A stretch of DNA of 64,000 bases from Rhodanobacter denitrificans (GTDB taxonomy: Bacteria; Pseudomonadota; Gammaproteobacteria; Xanthomonadales; Rhodanobacteraceae): NCBI RefSeq assembly GCF_000230695.2, contig NC_020541.1:1488001-1552000 (forward strand), read 5' to 3'. Below the pieces are notes generated by a model, which saw only the letters and a program-made list of their open reading frames with translations, did not search any database and was not told the DNA's origin. Position 1 is the stretch's first letter, and each line of letters opens with the position of its first letter. A program made the translations under genes and the position numbers. Positions 27,132 through 36,387 of the stretch are shown piece after piece.

Positions 27132-27562
27132 CGGTCCACCTTGAAACGGCGGAAGCTGCGGTAGTGGTCGTCGGTGTAGTACCAGACCGACGGCGGCGTG
27201 CCGCCGGTGATGATGCGCCGCGCGCCGCGGTTGCGCGCGCCGGGCGTCTCCACCGTGTACTCATGGTAATAGCCGCGCGGCTGCTGCGGCAGCAGGCCCT
27301 CGTAGTTGCCGAACACGCCACCGTCCTGGCTGTGTTCGAACGGGCCGCCGCGGGCGATCCGATCCAGCGTGGCGTGCGCCTCCGCCGGCAGGAAGGCGGG
27401 TACGTCGGTGCCGGCGGGGCGCTCCGGCGCGCGGGGCGATGCGCTGCTGTCCGCGCTCGCCGCCGGGTTGGTGCTGGCCGGCGGCGTGCCGGCATGGCGA
27501 TTCCACAGCGTCACCGCGAGGACGATGAATGCCAGCAGGATCAGTGGTTTGAGTTGGCGCAT
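27128..27562 (-). CDS. Secreted or anchored guanyl-specific ribonuclease (barnase/N1/T1 family)
   Basis: A 144-residue protein with an N-terminal hydrophobic signal or anchor (LILLAFIVLAVTLW, residues 7-20), a Pro/Ala/Ser-rich linker and a microbial RNase domain from about residue 50. Candidate catalytic residues match barnase: Glu in YHEYTVETPG, Arg in GARNRGARRIITGG and His in YTDDHYRSFRRF. Cytoplasmic precursor would be toxic, which explains the directly coupled barstar gene. Ecological role (nutrient scavenging or competition) is not evident. Divergent from the POT transporter gene. Confidence 0.9.
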   Translation of the reverse strand: MRQLKPLILLAFIVLAVTLWNRHAGTPPASTNPAASADSSASPRAPERPAGTDVPAFLPAEAHATLDRIARGGPFEHSQDGGVFGNYEGLLPQQPRGYYHEYTVETPGARNRGARRIITGGTPPSVWYYTDDHYRSFRRFKVDR

Positions 27563-27727
27563 GCGGACGGGTTGGCGGTGGATGCGCGGCGAGCTTAGCA
27601 GGGCGGGGCGGCAGGCCAGGTGAGAGGCGCTGCCTGCGGGGTTCCGTGATCGCAGGAAATTACGCACACTTCGGCGGACCCGTGGATACGGCGCCGCGCG
27701 CCGCCCACCCGATCCTTTGGAGTATGG

Positions 27728-29281
27728 ATGAGCACCACCCCCGACCACGCCGGCGGGCGCCTGCCGCGGCAGATTGCCTACATCATCGGCAACGAAGGCT
27801 GCGAGCGTTTCTCGTTCTACGGGATGCGCAACATCCTCACCCCGTTCCTGATCACCACCTTGCTGCTGTACCTGCCGGAGGGGCAGCGCACGCTGGCGGC
27901 GAAGGACGTGTTCCACACCTTCGTGATCGGCGTGTACTTCTTCCCGTTGCTGGGCGGCTGGCTGGCCGACCGCTACTTCGGCAAGTACAACACCGTGCTG
28001 TGGATGAGCCTGGTGTACTGCCTCGGCCACGCCTGCCTGGCGATCTTCGAGCACAACCGCCTCGGTTTCTTCGCCGGCCTCGGGCTGATCGCGCTGGGCG
28101 CGGGCGGCATCAAGCCGCTGGTGGCGTCGTTCATGGGCGACCAGTTCGACCAGTCGAACAAGCACCTGGCCAAGGTGGTGTTCGACGCGTTCTACTGGAT
28201 CATCAACTTCGGCTCGTTCTTCGCTTCGCTGCTGATGCCGCTGTTCCTGCACCACTTCGGCGCGGCGGTGGCGTTCGGCATTCCCGGCGGCCTGATGTTC
28301 ATCGCCACCGTGGTGTTCTGGCTGGGCCGCCGGCAGTACGTGATGCTGCCGCCGACACCGCCGGACCCCAACGCGTTCTCGCGGGTGCTGCGCACCGCGT
28401 TGCTGACCCATCGACCCGGCCAGGCGCGGCCCGGTTTGTGGATCGCCGCCGCCGGCGTGCTGGTGGCGCTGGCCGGCTTCAGCCTGATCGGCTCGCTCGG
28501 CTTCGTGATCGTCGCCTGCCTCGCGCTGGTGGCGCTGATCGGCGGCGTCGGCGGCGGTGCGTGGCTGCAGATGGAGCGTGCCCGCGGCCTGCATCCGGAC
28601 GTGGCGGTGGACGGCGCGCGCAACGTGCTGCGCGTGCTGGTGATCTTCGCGCTGACCACGCCGTTCTTCTCGCTGTTCGACCAGAAGGCTTCGACCTGGG
28701 TGGTGCAGGGCCACGAGATGACCATGCCGTCGTGGTTCCATGCCGCGCAGATGCAGGCGCTGAACCCGATGCTGGTGATGCTGCTGATCCCGTTCAACAA
28801 CCTGGTGCTGTATCCGCTGCTGCGCCGCCTCGGCTACGAGCCCACCGCGCTGCGCCGGATGACCGCCGGCATCGCGTTCAGCGGCGTGGCGTGGATCGTG
28901 GTGGGCGGGCTGCAGGTGGTGATCGACGGCGGCGATCCGCTGTCGATCGCGTGGCAGGTGCTGCCGTACGCGCTGCTGACCTTCGGCGAGGTACTGGTCT
29001 CGGCGACCGGGCTGGAGTTCGCCTACAGCCAGGCGCCGGCGTCGATGAAAGGCGTGGTGATGAGCTTCTGGAACCTCACCACGACCATCGGCAACCTGTG
29101 GGTGCTGCTGGCCAACGCGGCGGTGCGCAACGAAACCGTCACGGGTTCCATTGCCGGCACGGGGCTCAGCGTCACCGCGTTCCAGATGTTCTTCTTCGCC
29201 GCCTTCGCGCTGCTCGCCGCGCTGGCGTTCGGGTTGTATGCGCGGCGGTATCGCGAGGTGGACAACTACCGCTCCGCCTGA
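27728..29281 (+). CDS. POT/PTR2-family proton-dependent peptide transporter
   Basis: A 517-residue inner-membrane symporter for di- and tripeptides. The family signature ExxERFxxYG is present as NEGCERFSFYGMR near residue 23. GLGLIALGAGGIKPLVASFM near residue 120 and FDAFYWIINFGSFFASLLMP near 158 are the PTR2 signature segments. About fourteen hydrophobic helices are expected. The ATG at 27728 is used; an out-of-frame ATG lies four nt upstream. The last 28 bp before the stop recur, slightly changed, at 36229-36257, on the far side of the RHS cassette. Confidence 0.93.
   Translation: MSTTPDHAGGRLPRQIAYIIGNEGCERFSFYGMRNILTPFLITTLLLYLPEGQRTLAAKDVFHTFVIGVYFFPLLGGWLADRYFGKYNTVLWMSLVYCLGHACLAIFEHNRLGFFAGLGLIALGAGGIKPLVASFMGDQFDQSNKHLAKVVFDAFYWIINFGSFFASLLMPLFLHHFGAAVAFGIPGGLMFIATVVFWLGRRQYVMLPPTPPDPNAFSRVLRTALLTHRPGQARPGLWIAAAGVLVALAGFSLIGSLGFVIVACLALVALIGGVGGGAWLQMERARGLHPDVAVDGARNVLRVLVIFALTTPFFSLFDQKASTWVVQGHEMTMPSWFHAAQMQALNPMLVMLLIPFNNLVLYPLLRRLGYEPTALRRMTAGIAFSGVAWIVVGGLQVVIDGGDPLSIAWQVLPYALLTFGEVLVSATGLEFAYSQAPASMKGVVMSFWNLTTTIGNLWVLLANAAVRNETVTGSIAGTGLSVTAFQMFFFAAFALLAALAFGLYARRYREVDNYRSA
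29245..29272. repeat. Left copy of a 28-29 bp direct repeat flanking the RHS cassette
   Basis: This copy is the end of the POT transporter gene, encoding RYREVDNYR. The core GCGAGGTGGACAACTACCGC matches 36238-36257 at 19 of 20 positions, and the wider segment matches at all but about four positions. It is in the same orientation as the right copy, 7.0 kb away. Confidence 0.75.
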
Positions 29282-29296
29282 TCAGGCCGGAGCGTC

Positions 29297-29434
29297 ATGG
29301 CCGCTCCCGAGACCTACGTGATCCGGCGCAAGAACGGCAAGGTGATCCGCGAAGGCACCGACCTTCGATACAACACAATGCCGGTGCGCCGTCAGACTGC
29401 GCAAGGTCTATCTACATCCATCCGAAGTTTATGA
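29297..29434 (+). other. Possible 45-codon open frame, status uncertain
   Basis: Starts MAAPETYVIRRKNGKVIREG and ends with TGA at 29432-29434. The first 20 codons have the codon bias of the neighbourhood and read like a genuine protein N-terminus, while the rest looks random. It may be the truncated start of a gene lost when the RHS cassette arrived. It begins 15 nt after the POT stop. No family was recognised. Confidence 0.25.
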
Positions 29435-29481
29435 CCGCGCGACACGTAATCCGTCATGGGCACATACGTGAACATGACAAG

Positions 29482-29509
29482 CTGCTGCACAGCCGAAGCT
29501 GTGCGGCAG
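29482..29509. repeat. Hairpin upstream of the RHS genes
   Basis: Twelve-base arms CTGCTGCACAGC (29482-29493) and GCTGTGCGGCAG (29498-29509) pair at 11 of 12 positions with loop CGAA. No T run follows. It may end upstream transcription or be a REP relic. Confidence 0.45.
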
Positions 29510-29589
29510 TCCACAGTTCGGGGCCCGGCAATGGCGGACACCTGATGAAAAGACAGATACCAAGGCTCCCTTGATACTGAATTCGGTGG

Positions 29590-29619
29590 TTGACTTCCTT
29601 TCAGCAAGAGTCGTAAATT
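29590..29619 (+). promoter_or_regulatory. Candidate promoter for the RHS gene pair
   Basis: TTGACT (29590-29595) and TAAATT (29614-29619) are separated by 18 bp. They lie about 58 nt upstream of the first RHS start codon, within a stretch less G+C rich than the genome average. Confidence 0.45.
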
Positions 29620-29676
29620 CTTGCGAAGTGCCGCTTCGTGCAACGCGATGGCGACGTAGGGGAAGGGAGCAAGGGA

Positions 29677-31893
29677 ATGAAAGCGTCCAAGTATGGCTCG
29701 TTGCTGTTGATTGGGTTTGCGCTGTGTCATTCGCCTCCATCGCTTGCCGTGCAGAATTTGGACGGAGTGAATGTCAACTCGCCGTCTTGTCGACCCGGCT
29801 TCATCAATCTCGTGGATGGATCCGGCGATCTAATCGGTTGTTTATCCGGCTTCGGCGACGGAGGTGGCTCAGTCCACGTCCCCGATATCTTCGATGGTGG
29901 TGGCGGCGGTATTTTGGTTCCCAATATCGGCCATGTTTCCTTGTCGGATCGGAATGCCAATGCGGGAACGAACACGGACTGTGACGATCCGGCCAAGCCG
30001 GTATCCGTGACGGGCAACCCGGTCGTCTTTTCCACGGGCAACAAGATTGAGCCGGAGGTCGATTTCGTCAGCGCTGGCGCGATGGCGCTCTCGCTGAAAC
30101 GAACCTACAACTATTACTGGAACGGTATCGGGATTTTCGGTCGACGCTGGTTGAGCGACTACGACTACAAGCTGCTTTTCACCACGGACGATCCCACCTC
30201 GTCGTGCTATCCCCGTCCGGGCAATGGTCGATGTGACCCGCTCAACCAACCGATCTGGGCGCAACGCCCGGATGGGCGCAAGATCAAGTTCAACTACTCG
30301 GCCACGCCGACACCGGGCTGGTACGAGGACAAGACTTCTCCCATTGCGAAAATCATCCAGACTGGGTCGACCTATACGCTCTATGGCGAAAGTCGCACGG
30401 TCGAGGTCTACGACTACAACGGCTTCCCCTTGAATCTTAAGAGCGAGCAGGGGATCGGTTGGACGTTCACCTACGACGCTAACCATTACCTGGCCCGGGT
30501 CACGCATAGCTCCGGACGTCATGTGGATTTCGGCTGGAGCAATGGGCTGTTGGCCAATGTCACGGATCCTGCCGGCAACATCTATAGCTATACCTACGCG
30601 ACTATTGCGGTCGGAAACGCACTGATGGCATCGCCGCAAACTGAAGTCTCGGCGTCGTCCACAAGGATTCAGCCTCTGCTGATCATGCCAACGCCGGATG
30701 ACCCGCCACCCACACCATACAACCCTCCCGTACAGACGATGGTGGCGCTGCTAAAGAGCACGACGCAGCCAGGCTCGACCCCAACCACGCTTACCTATCA
30801 CTACGAGGACAGCCGCTTCGCTACGGCGTTGACCGGCAAGACGATTAACGGCGTGCGCTACAGCTGGATCACGTACGACGCCAACGCGCGGGCTGTCGAG
30901 ACCAAGCATGCGAATGGTACCGAGCGATACCAGTTTGTGTACACACTGGACGCTAATAACGCCATTGTCACTGCCACTGTCACGAACCCTTTGGGCAAAC
31001 AAACTACGTACCAATTCGATGCCAAGGGCAATCAGATCTCTGTGGCCGGGTTGGGTTCGACTCATTGCGCAGCCGTTTACAAGGAAACCAGTTACGACGG
31101 TGCCGGTTATCCTGATGCTGTAAGTGACTTCAACGGCAACATCACCACCTTCAATTACGCTGCCACAGGTCAACTGCAGCAGAAAGTGACCGCCTTCGGC
31201 ACGCCATTGGCGCAGACCACCAGTTACGTATGGGACACAGCGCATAACCGGGTCACCAAGGTGACCTTGGAAGGCGATCACGAGACCGCTTATGTGCACG
31301 GTTCAGACGGTCGCCTCGCCTCCGTTTCGGTCAAAAATCTTTCCACTAAGGTGGCCGCAAGCACAGGGCAGATTCGAACCACGACCTATACCTACACAAC
31401 GTACTCCAATGGCCTGTTGGCCTCCCGGATTGTCGACGGCCCGCTGGCCGGACTGGGTGATGCCGTCACGACGACTTATTCGCAAACGGGCGATCTGTTG
31501 ACGGTGAAGAACGGCTTGGGGCAAACGACCACTTATGGTGGCTACAACGGCCTCGGCTTGCCAGGATCGATCACCGGCCCGAACGGCGACAAGCACAGCT
31601 ATGTCTACGATGCGCGCGGTCGCATTACGGACGACCAAACCTATCGCAACGGTGGTACGCAGCATACGTACTACGAGTATGACGGCTTCGGCCGATTGTC
31701 CCGTGTCACGCAACCGGACGGGCATACGCACTCCTATCAATACGACAGCGCCGGCCGCTTGGTGTCCGAATACGAGCCAGAAGCAGGTGGCACATTCGCG
31801 CAGACCATGTATACCTACAACGCCATGTCCTTGCCGACGTCGGTGAAGAAGCAACGCGTCTTTATTGAGCCTGCGCGAGGGACCGCGCCATGA
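29677..31893 (+). CDS. Sec-exported RHS/YD-repeat protein with DUF6531 region (first half of a split RHS system)
   Basis: A 738-residue protein. A signal peptide ([19 protein letters not shown]) ends near residue 25. A Gly/Asp-rich stretch follows, then a DUF6531-type RHS entry domain, about residues 108-175 ([20 protein letters not shown] and [15 protein letters not shown]). YD repeats run to the end ([38 protein letters not shown]). It has no RHS core and no toxin tail. The stop overlaps the start of the second RHS gene (ATGA), so both are made together. The ATG at 29677 follows GGGAGCAAGGG. It probably pairs outside the cytoplasm with the next protein to form an RHS shell (inference). Confidence 0.82.
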   Translation: MKASKYGSLLLIGFALCHSPPSLAVQNLDGVNVNSPSCRPGFINLVDGSGDLIGCLSGFGDGGGSVHVPDIFDGGGGGILVPNIGHVSLSDRNANAGTNTDCDDPAKPVSVTGNPVVFSTGNKIEPEVDFVSAGAMALSLKRTYNYYWNGIGIFGRRWLSDYDYKLLFTTDDPTSSCYPRPGNGRCDPLNQPIWAQRPDGRKIKFNYSATPTPGWYEDKTSPIAKIIQTGSTYTLYGESRTVEVYDYNGFPLNLKSEQGIGWTFTYDANHYLARVTHSSGRHVDFGWSNGLLANVTDPAGNIYSYTYATIAVGNALMASPQTEVSASSTRIQPLLIMPTPDDPPPTPYNPPVQTMVALLKSTTQPGSTPTTLTYHYEDSRFATALTGKTINGVRYSWITYDANARAVETKHANGTERYQFVYTLDANNAIVTATVTNPLGKQTTYQFDAKGNQISVAGLGSTHCAAVYKETSYDGAGYPDAVSDFNGNITTFNYAATGQLQQKVTAFGTPLAQTTSYVWDTAHNRVTKVTLEGDHETAYVHGSDGRLASVSVKNLSTKVAASTGQIRTTTYTYTTYSNGLLASRIVDGPLAGLGDAVTTTYSQTGDLLTVKNGLGQTTTYGGYNGLGLPGSITGPNGDKHSYVYDARGRITDDQTYRNGGTQHTYYEYDGFGRLSRVTQPDGHTHSYQYDSAGRLVSEYEPEAGGTFAQTMYTYNAMSLPTSVKKQRVFIEPARGTAP

Positions 31894-34800
31894 GGAAGCT
31901 GGGAGCTTTCCGCCTGATTGGTGCAGTGGTTTGCCTGTTGGTATGTGCATTCGTTACACCACGGGCATTCGCGCGCCCCCTGTGCACCGTAACGATCGCG
32001 TCTCCCAGCGCCGGTCAGACATTGGTGCCCCCGGTAAACATCACCATTACGGGCACCATTGTCTGTGAACGGGTCGAGGGCGTGATGATTGATGACAACG
32101 GAGTGGGGCTCTTCAATATCGACGTGAGCCAGATGAGTGGGAGCCGCTTCTCTTACTCGTTTTCAACGGAGTGGACCGATGTTCCTGTTGGTGTCCATTA
32201 CCTGAGCGCTTCATCCATGGGTGAGCCTGCTACCTCGGACACCATCACGGTTACGGTATTGCCGCCGGCGGCAGGCTCACTCTCAGCCTCGCCCAATCCT
32301 TGCAATATCCCTTCGGGAGGAAGTATCTGCACGGCTGCGATCTCGTGGTCTGCCAATCGCAGTGCGACTGGAATCTGGGTGACGGGGCTGGACAATAGCA
32401 ACCCCCAGCAGTTTTCGGGCTCAGGCGGCGCCTTGACCGGCTCCCAGAGCGCTACCTGGATCACTAGCGGAGGGGCTCGCTTCCATCTGAGGGAGACGGC
32501 CACCAGCCCCGATCTGGCCACCATTGACGTGCGTGGCAACCTGCCGCCCAACATCAGTTGGTCATCCGTACCCGTCAATGGCAGCGTTTTTATTGCCCCT
32601 GCTTCCGTCTCGTTCGGCGTGTATGCAAACGACCCTGATGGCAGTGTGCAAAGGGTGGAGTTTTGGGTCGATGGCGGCAGACTCGCCACGATGACCACGG
32701 CACCCTATCAGGCGACTTGGAGCAATATTGCCGCTGGATCGCACACCATGCAGGCCGTTGCCTACGACAACCGCGGCAACTCGAGTTGGAGTTCCACGTC
32801 GACCATCACGGTAAAGAACTCGGCCGTCCTGGGCAATATCGATGGGATATCGAGCGATGGCACGATATCCGGATGGGCCTGTTCGTCGTACTGGGACCAG
32901 TCGATCAACGTCCATTTGTACCTTGGTGGTCAGGCTGGTAGCGGCACCATGATCGGCAGCTATCCGGCCAATCAGGTCAGCGAGCCAGCCGTCGCCAGCG
33001 CTTGCAGCGTCACCGGTGGCAGTTACCGCTTTCGCATTCCACTTGCTGATGCCCAACGCATCCAGTACGGCGGCGAAGCCATTTATATTCATGGAATTTC
33101 GCCAGTTGGTGGCAGCAATAACTTGTTGGGCGGCTCGGGCAATTTCACGGTCCCGCCGTTCATCCGCAATGCACAATATGTTGGTCAGACAGTAAGCACC
33201 ACCATGTTCACTGGCCATACTCAATCGGTCAGTGTGCAGATGCGAAACAATGGTGATTACACTTGGTCAGCCGGTACCGATTTTAGGCTAGGTTCGCAAA
33301 ACCCGGACAACAACTCGACCTGGGGCATAGCGAGGGCCACCCTGGCATCGGACGTAGCACCGGGCCAGACGGCAACGTTCAACTTCACCATTACGGCACC
33401 GTCAACTCCGGGTAGCTACAGTTTTCAGTGGAGGATGCTGCAGGAGAATGTGGCGTGGTTCGGTGACCTCACCCCGAACACAAGCATTACCGTCAGCACG
33501 CCGCCACCGGTTGTCTCCGTTAGCGCGAGCATCGACTACGACGAACTCGGTCGCGTGATCGCGCGTCGCGACAGCGCGGGCCGCATCAAGGTCAGCTACG
33601 AGTACGACGCCAACGGCAACGTGACCAAGGTCACCGATGCGCTGGGCAACGTCACGACCATGACGTATGACGCTTTGGATCGAGTAAGCAAGTCCACCGA
33701 TGCCACCAACCATGCGACGTCATTCCAATACGATGTCGCCGGCCGACTGATCGAGGTCACCGACCCGCGTGGCAAAGCCACCGCCTATACCTACGATGGT
33801 TTCGGTCAGTTGTGGCAGCAGGTCAGCCCGGATACAGGTACCACGACTTTCGCCTACGATCCCTACGGCCTCCCCTTGAGCATGACGCGAGCCGATGGCG
33901 TGCTGACGACCTACGGCTATGACGCGCTCAACCGCCGCGTCAGCGTCAGTGCTGGTGGACTGACGCAGCAGGCGACCTACGACAGTTGCACCAACGGCCT
34001 CGGACGACTGTGCAGCACGAGTGATGCCACGGGCACCACCTCCTACAGCTATACGTCGGAGGGCCAGGTTGCGGGGCGCGGCTTCTCCATCTCGGGGACG
34101 ACCTATGCCTTGGGTTATAGCTACGACAATGTTGGTCGGGTTGCCACCGTGGTGTATCCCGATGGCAACCGCGCCAACTACAGCTATGCCAACGGCCTAG
34201 TCTCAGGCGTCACCTTCACGATGGGCACGACCACAGCCAACGTCGCCACGGCGGTGGGCTACCATCCAGGCAGTCAAGCCATGGCCTCGTGGACGTCCAG
34301 CAACGGCCTGACCAATACACTGGGTTATGACGGTGACGGGCGCCTTACCGGTATCAGTGTGCCTGGCGTGCAAAGCCTGGTTTTCAGCTATGACGACGCG
34401 GATCGCATCAGCAGGATTACCAACGGGATCGACGGCACACTGACGCAAAGCTTCGGCTACGACGCGATGTCGCGGTTGAGTTCGGTAGCCTCGACGGCCA
34501 GCAACGAGAGTTACCAGTACGACGCCAGCGGCAACCGCATCGCACAGACCATCAATGGCGTCTCTTCCGTGGGTACGATCAGCGCTACCAGCAACCGTCT
34601 GAGCAGTTTCGGCGCCACCGCCTATGGCTATGACGCCAACGGCAATACGACGACGGTGGCGGGCGCACCGCAATATCACTACGACGTATTCAACCGGATG
34701 GACAGTGCGGCGGGGACGAACTACTACGTGAATCCCGAAGGACAGCGGTTACGCAAGTCGGGCAGTGCGGGCACCAGCTACTTCGCGCCGGATCATAGCA

Positions 34801-35696
34801 ACGCGATGCTGTCCGAATACAGCGCAGGATGGATCGACTACATATGGCTTAACGGGCGGTTGATCGGGCGCGCGGCCGGCGGTCATCTCTATGCAATCCA
34901 CAACGACCAGGTAGGACGCCCCGAGGTGGTGACGAATGCATCAAAGGCGGTCATATGGCGCGCGCAGAACTTTGCTTTCAATCAGAAGGTGGTGACTTCG
35001 GGCATTACGTTCAATCTAGGGTTCCCGGGCCAATATTATGATGCGGAAACGTCGGCCTGGAACAATGGTTATCGGGATTACAAGTCAGAGTTAGGGCGGT
35101 ATTTGCAAAGTGACCCAATCGGACTGGGCGGTGGAGTTAATACGTATGCTTATGTAAGCAATAATCCACTGAGCAATGTCGATCCTTTAGGATTAATATG
35201 TATTAGCGACGGGGCCGCAAGCATAATCGGAGCTATTGCGGGAGGCGCGGTGACTGGAGCGCTTACCGGTGCTGCCAATGGGAGAGGCAATCCTTGGGCA
35301 ATCCTTGGTGGCTTTGTATCAGGTGCCGTGATAGGCGGTGGTACACAAGCACTGTCAAATAGCTTGTCAAGTAACAATCCGGGTGCCGATTCGTCGGCAG
35401 CATCCGGTTTTTCAAATTTCGTAGGGTCACTAGTTCAAGACAAAGGCAATGCCGGTGTGGCAATTGCGAATGGAATGATTGCATATACAGGCGCGGCAGC
35501 GGGTTCGCGAGGAGGGATTGTGACGCAAATGGGTGGTCGACTAGTGACTTATGTTGGAGCGGCGACAGTGGCTAATCGAGGATTAGGTGCTGGTGCATTT
35601 GTTGCCGGCCCAATGTTCGGAATCGCCGGTGCATATACGGATATGGCAGCAGAAGCTGCTGCCAAGTCTTACAGTGATTGTGATTGTGGTAAATAA
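31890..35696 (+). CDS. Sec-exported RHS protein with Ig-like domains, RHS core and variable C-terminal tail (candidate polymorphic toxin)
   Basis: A 1268-residue protein. A second signal peptide ([20 protein letters not shown]) is followed by several beta-sandwich modules, about residues 30-535, including a Big-like domain ([20 protein letters not shown]) and an NBR1-like Ig module ([15 protein letters not shown]). YD repeats follow from about 548 ([20 protein letters not shown]). The RHS core runs from about residue 1040 to the terminal motif [11 protein letters not shown], ending at residue 1102, with [19 protein letters not shown] before it. The 166-residue tail after DPLGL is glycine-rich and hydrophobic, of clearly lower G+C, and is a candidate toxin. 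A small membrane protein gene starts 4 nt after the stop. Confidence 0.82.
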   Translation: MRKLGAFRLIGAVVCLLVCAFVTPRAFARPLCTVTIASPSAGQTLVPPVNITITGTIVCERVEGVMIDDNGVGLFNIDVSQMSGSRFSYSFSTEWTDVPVGVHYLSASSMGEPATSDTITVTVLPPAAGSLSASPNPCNIPSGGSICTAAISWSANRSATGIWVTGLDNSNPQQFSGSGGALTGSQSATWITSGGARFHLRETATSPDLATIDVRGNLPPNISWSSVPVNGSVFIAPASVSFGVYANDPDGSVQRVEFWVDGGRLATMTTAPYQATWSNIAAGSHTMQAVAYDNRGNSSWSSTSTITVKNSAVLGNIDGISSDGTISGWACSSYWDQSINVHLYLGGQAGSGTMIGSYPANQVSEPAVASACSVTGGSYRFRIPLADAQRIQYGGEAIYIHGISPVGGSNNLLGGSGNFTVPPFIRNAQYVGQTVSTTMFTGHTQSVSVQMRNNGDYTWSAGTDFRLGSQNPDNNSTWGIARATLASDVAPGQTATFNFTITAPSTPGSYSFQWRMLQENVAWFGDLTPNTSITVSTPPPVVSVSASIDYDELGRVIARRDSAGRIKVSYEYDANGNVTKVTDALGNVTTMTYDALDRVSKSTDATNHATSFQYDVAGRLIEVTDPRGKATAYTYDGFGQLWQQVSPDTGTTTFAYDPYGLPLSMTRADGVLTTYGYDALNRRVSVSAGGLTQQATYDSCTNGLGRLCSTSDATGTTSYSYTSEGQVAGRGFSISGTTYALGYSYDNVGRVATVVYPDGNRANYSYANGLVSGVTFTMGTTTANVATAVGYHPGSQAMASWTSSNGLTNTLGYDGDGRLTGISVPGVQSLVFSYDDADRISRITNGIDGTLTQSFGYDAMSRLSSVASTASNESYQYDASGNRIAQTINGVSSVGTISATSNRLSSFGATAYGYDANGNTTTVAGAPQYHYDVFNRMDSAAGTNYYVNPEGQRLRKSGSAGTSYFAPDHSNAMLSEYSAGWIDYIWLNGRLIGRAAGGHLYAIHNDQVGRPEVVTNASKAVIWRAQNFAFNQKVVTSGITFNLGFPGQYYDAETSAWNNGYRDYKSELGRYLQSDPIGLGGGVNTYAYVSNNPLSNVDPLGLICISDGAASIIGAIAGGAVTGALTGAANGRGNPWAILGGFVSGAVIGGGTQALSNSLSSNNPGADSSAASGFSNFVGSLVQDKGNAGVAIANGMIAYTGAAAGSRGGIVTQMGGRLVTYVGAATVANRGLGAGAFVAGPMFGIAGAYTDMAAEAAAKSYSDCDCGK

Positions 35697-35700
35697 CTAA

Positions 35701-35937
35701 ATGAAGCCAGTCATTCAATTCCTATTGCGCCTTTTAAAGGCATTAATTGTCGGTCTAGGGGCAATATTGTTTCTTTCTGCTTGTTATTATGCGGTCAAGG
35801 GAGTACTTCCATTTGGCATCTTTTCTGATGTCATTCACATGATTGGTTTTGTATTGGCCATGGGTTATTACTTTGCACCTCCGAAGTGGAGGAAAAAGGA
35901 CAAAAATGATGCAAGTCAAACGGATCGGGGGCGCTAA
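35701..35937 (+). CDS. Small two-helix membrane protein, candidate immunity protein
   Basis: A 78-residue protein of no recognised family. Two hydrophobic helices are predicted: about residues 12-32 (KALIVGLGAILFLSACYYAV) and 38-58 (FGIFSDVIHMIGFVLAMGYY). The C-terminus is basic and polar (PPKWRKKDKNDASQ). It starts 4 nt after the RHS toxin stop and has a G+C content of about 40%, like the toxin tail and far below the genome. In RHS systems the gene after the variable tail usually encodes immunity. A membrane immunity protein would fit a membrane-active toxin. Function is inferred from position only. Confidence 0.6.
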   Translation: MKPVIQFLLRLLKALIVGLGAILFLSACYYAVKGVLPFGIFSDVIHMIGFVLAMGYYFAPPKWRKKDKNDASQTDRGR

Positions 35938-36070
35938 GGAATCTCTGATCTATTATTCGCCTCAAGCATTATCGCGACCGGCCCGCAAGAAGCGCATCCC
36001 GAATGAAGCGGCGGAAAGACCTCAGGATCATGTCTTGTTTTACGACGTGGCGGCAAGCTAGTTCACCGCC
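35938..36070. other. Degenerate stretch after the immunity gene
   Basis: No intact gene is seen. A frame overlapping the immunity gene and running to about 36061 has no ribosome binding site and reads like random sequence. The stretch probably contains debris between the RHS cassette and the RAYT remnant. Confidence 0.35.
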
Positions 36071-36160
36071 ATGTCCCAATCGCTCAGAATCGAGTTTGCG
36101 GGTGCGTTGTCCCATGATGATGCGCGAGGATCCCGCACGGCGATCTTCCTGGAGGCTGCT
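36071..36160 (+). pseudogene. Remnant of a REP-associated tyrosine transposase (RAYT)
   Basis: The frame from ATG 36071 reads MSQSLRIEFAGALSHDDARG followed by SRTAIFLEAAD. RAYT proteins typically start in the style of MxRPLRIEFPGALYHVTxRG followed by xRREAIF, so the first 30 codons match well apart from loss of the Tyr-His-Val triplet region. After that the frame diverges (QLACCRAG) and no later RAYT motif is found, so this is a short, inactive 5' fragment. It lies 116 bp from a GTAG REP palindrome, the DNA that RAYTs act on. Confidence 0.6.
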
Positions 36161-36228
36161 GATCAGCTGGCGTGCTGTCGGGCTGGTGCACGTTGGCGGG
36201 TGATTCGGTTGGCATCTGTGCAACAGGG

Positions 36229-36257
36229 GCGCTATATGCGAGGTAGACAACTACCGC
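36229..36257. repeat. Right copy of the direct repeat flanking the RHS cassette
   Basis: GCGAGGTAGACAACTACCGC (36238-36257) matches the end of the POT transporter gene at 19 of 20 positions and is followed by GACTGA. In the transporter frame this would read EVDNYRD and stop. It overlaps a hairpin (CCGCGAC at 36254-36260 with GTCGCGG at 36267-36273). Confidence 0.7.
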
Positions 36258-36275
36258 GACTGAGTTGTCGCGGGT

Positions 36276-36299
36276 GTAGGGCGGGCAGTGCCCGCCGGC
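36276..36299. repeat. Left half of a REP pair split by the IS66-type element
   Basis: A GTAG-headed palindrome reading GTAGGGCGGGCAGTGCCCGC and ending GGC at 36299, with GCGGGC/GCCCGC stem. Its inverted partner is at 39441-39463, beyond the insertion. The two halves match at 19 of 21 positions in inverted orientation. Confidence 0.8.
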
Positions 36300-36300
36300 T

Positions 36301-36308
36301 TTTCGACG
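36301..36308. repeat. Left target-site duplication of the IS66-type element
   Basis: TTTCGACG directly precedes the left inverted repeat and recurs exactly at 39421-39428 directly after the right one. An 8-bp duplication is the usual size for IS66 elements. Confidence 0.9.
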
Positions 36309-36387
36309 GTAAGCGTCCGCCCACCTCATATTCCCCAAGTACTTCGTAGCCGCTGCACTACGCGCCTGTTCAACCAAGAACGTAGCG

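Noticed and set aside
29677..31893. Frameshift explanation for the two RHS genes
   Set aside because: The second gene begins with its own signal peptide and Ig-like modules rather than continuing the YD repeats, so a simple sequencing or mutational frameshift does not explain the split.
35843..36061. 72-codon frame overlapping the immunity gene
   Set aside because: It has no ribosome binding site, lies mostly inside or after the immunity gene in another frame and reads as random sequence.
36309..36387. Missing tnpA gene of the IS66 element as a deletion
   Set aside because: The left inverted repeat and target duplication are intact immediately before tnpB, so the element appears naturally tnpA-less rather than deleted.
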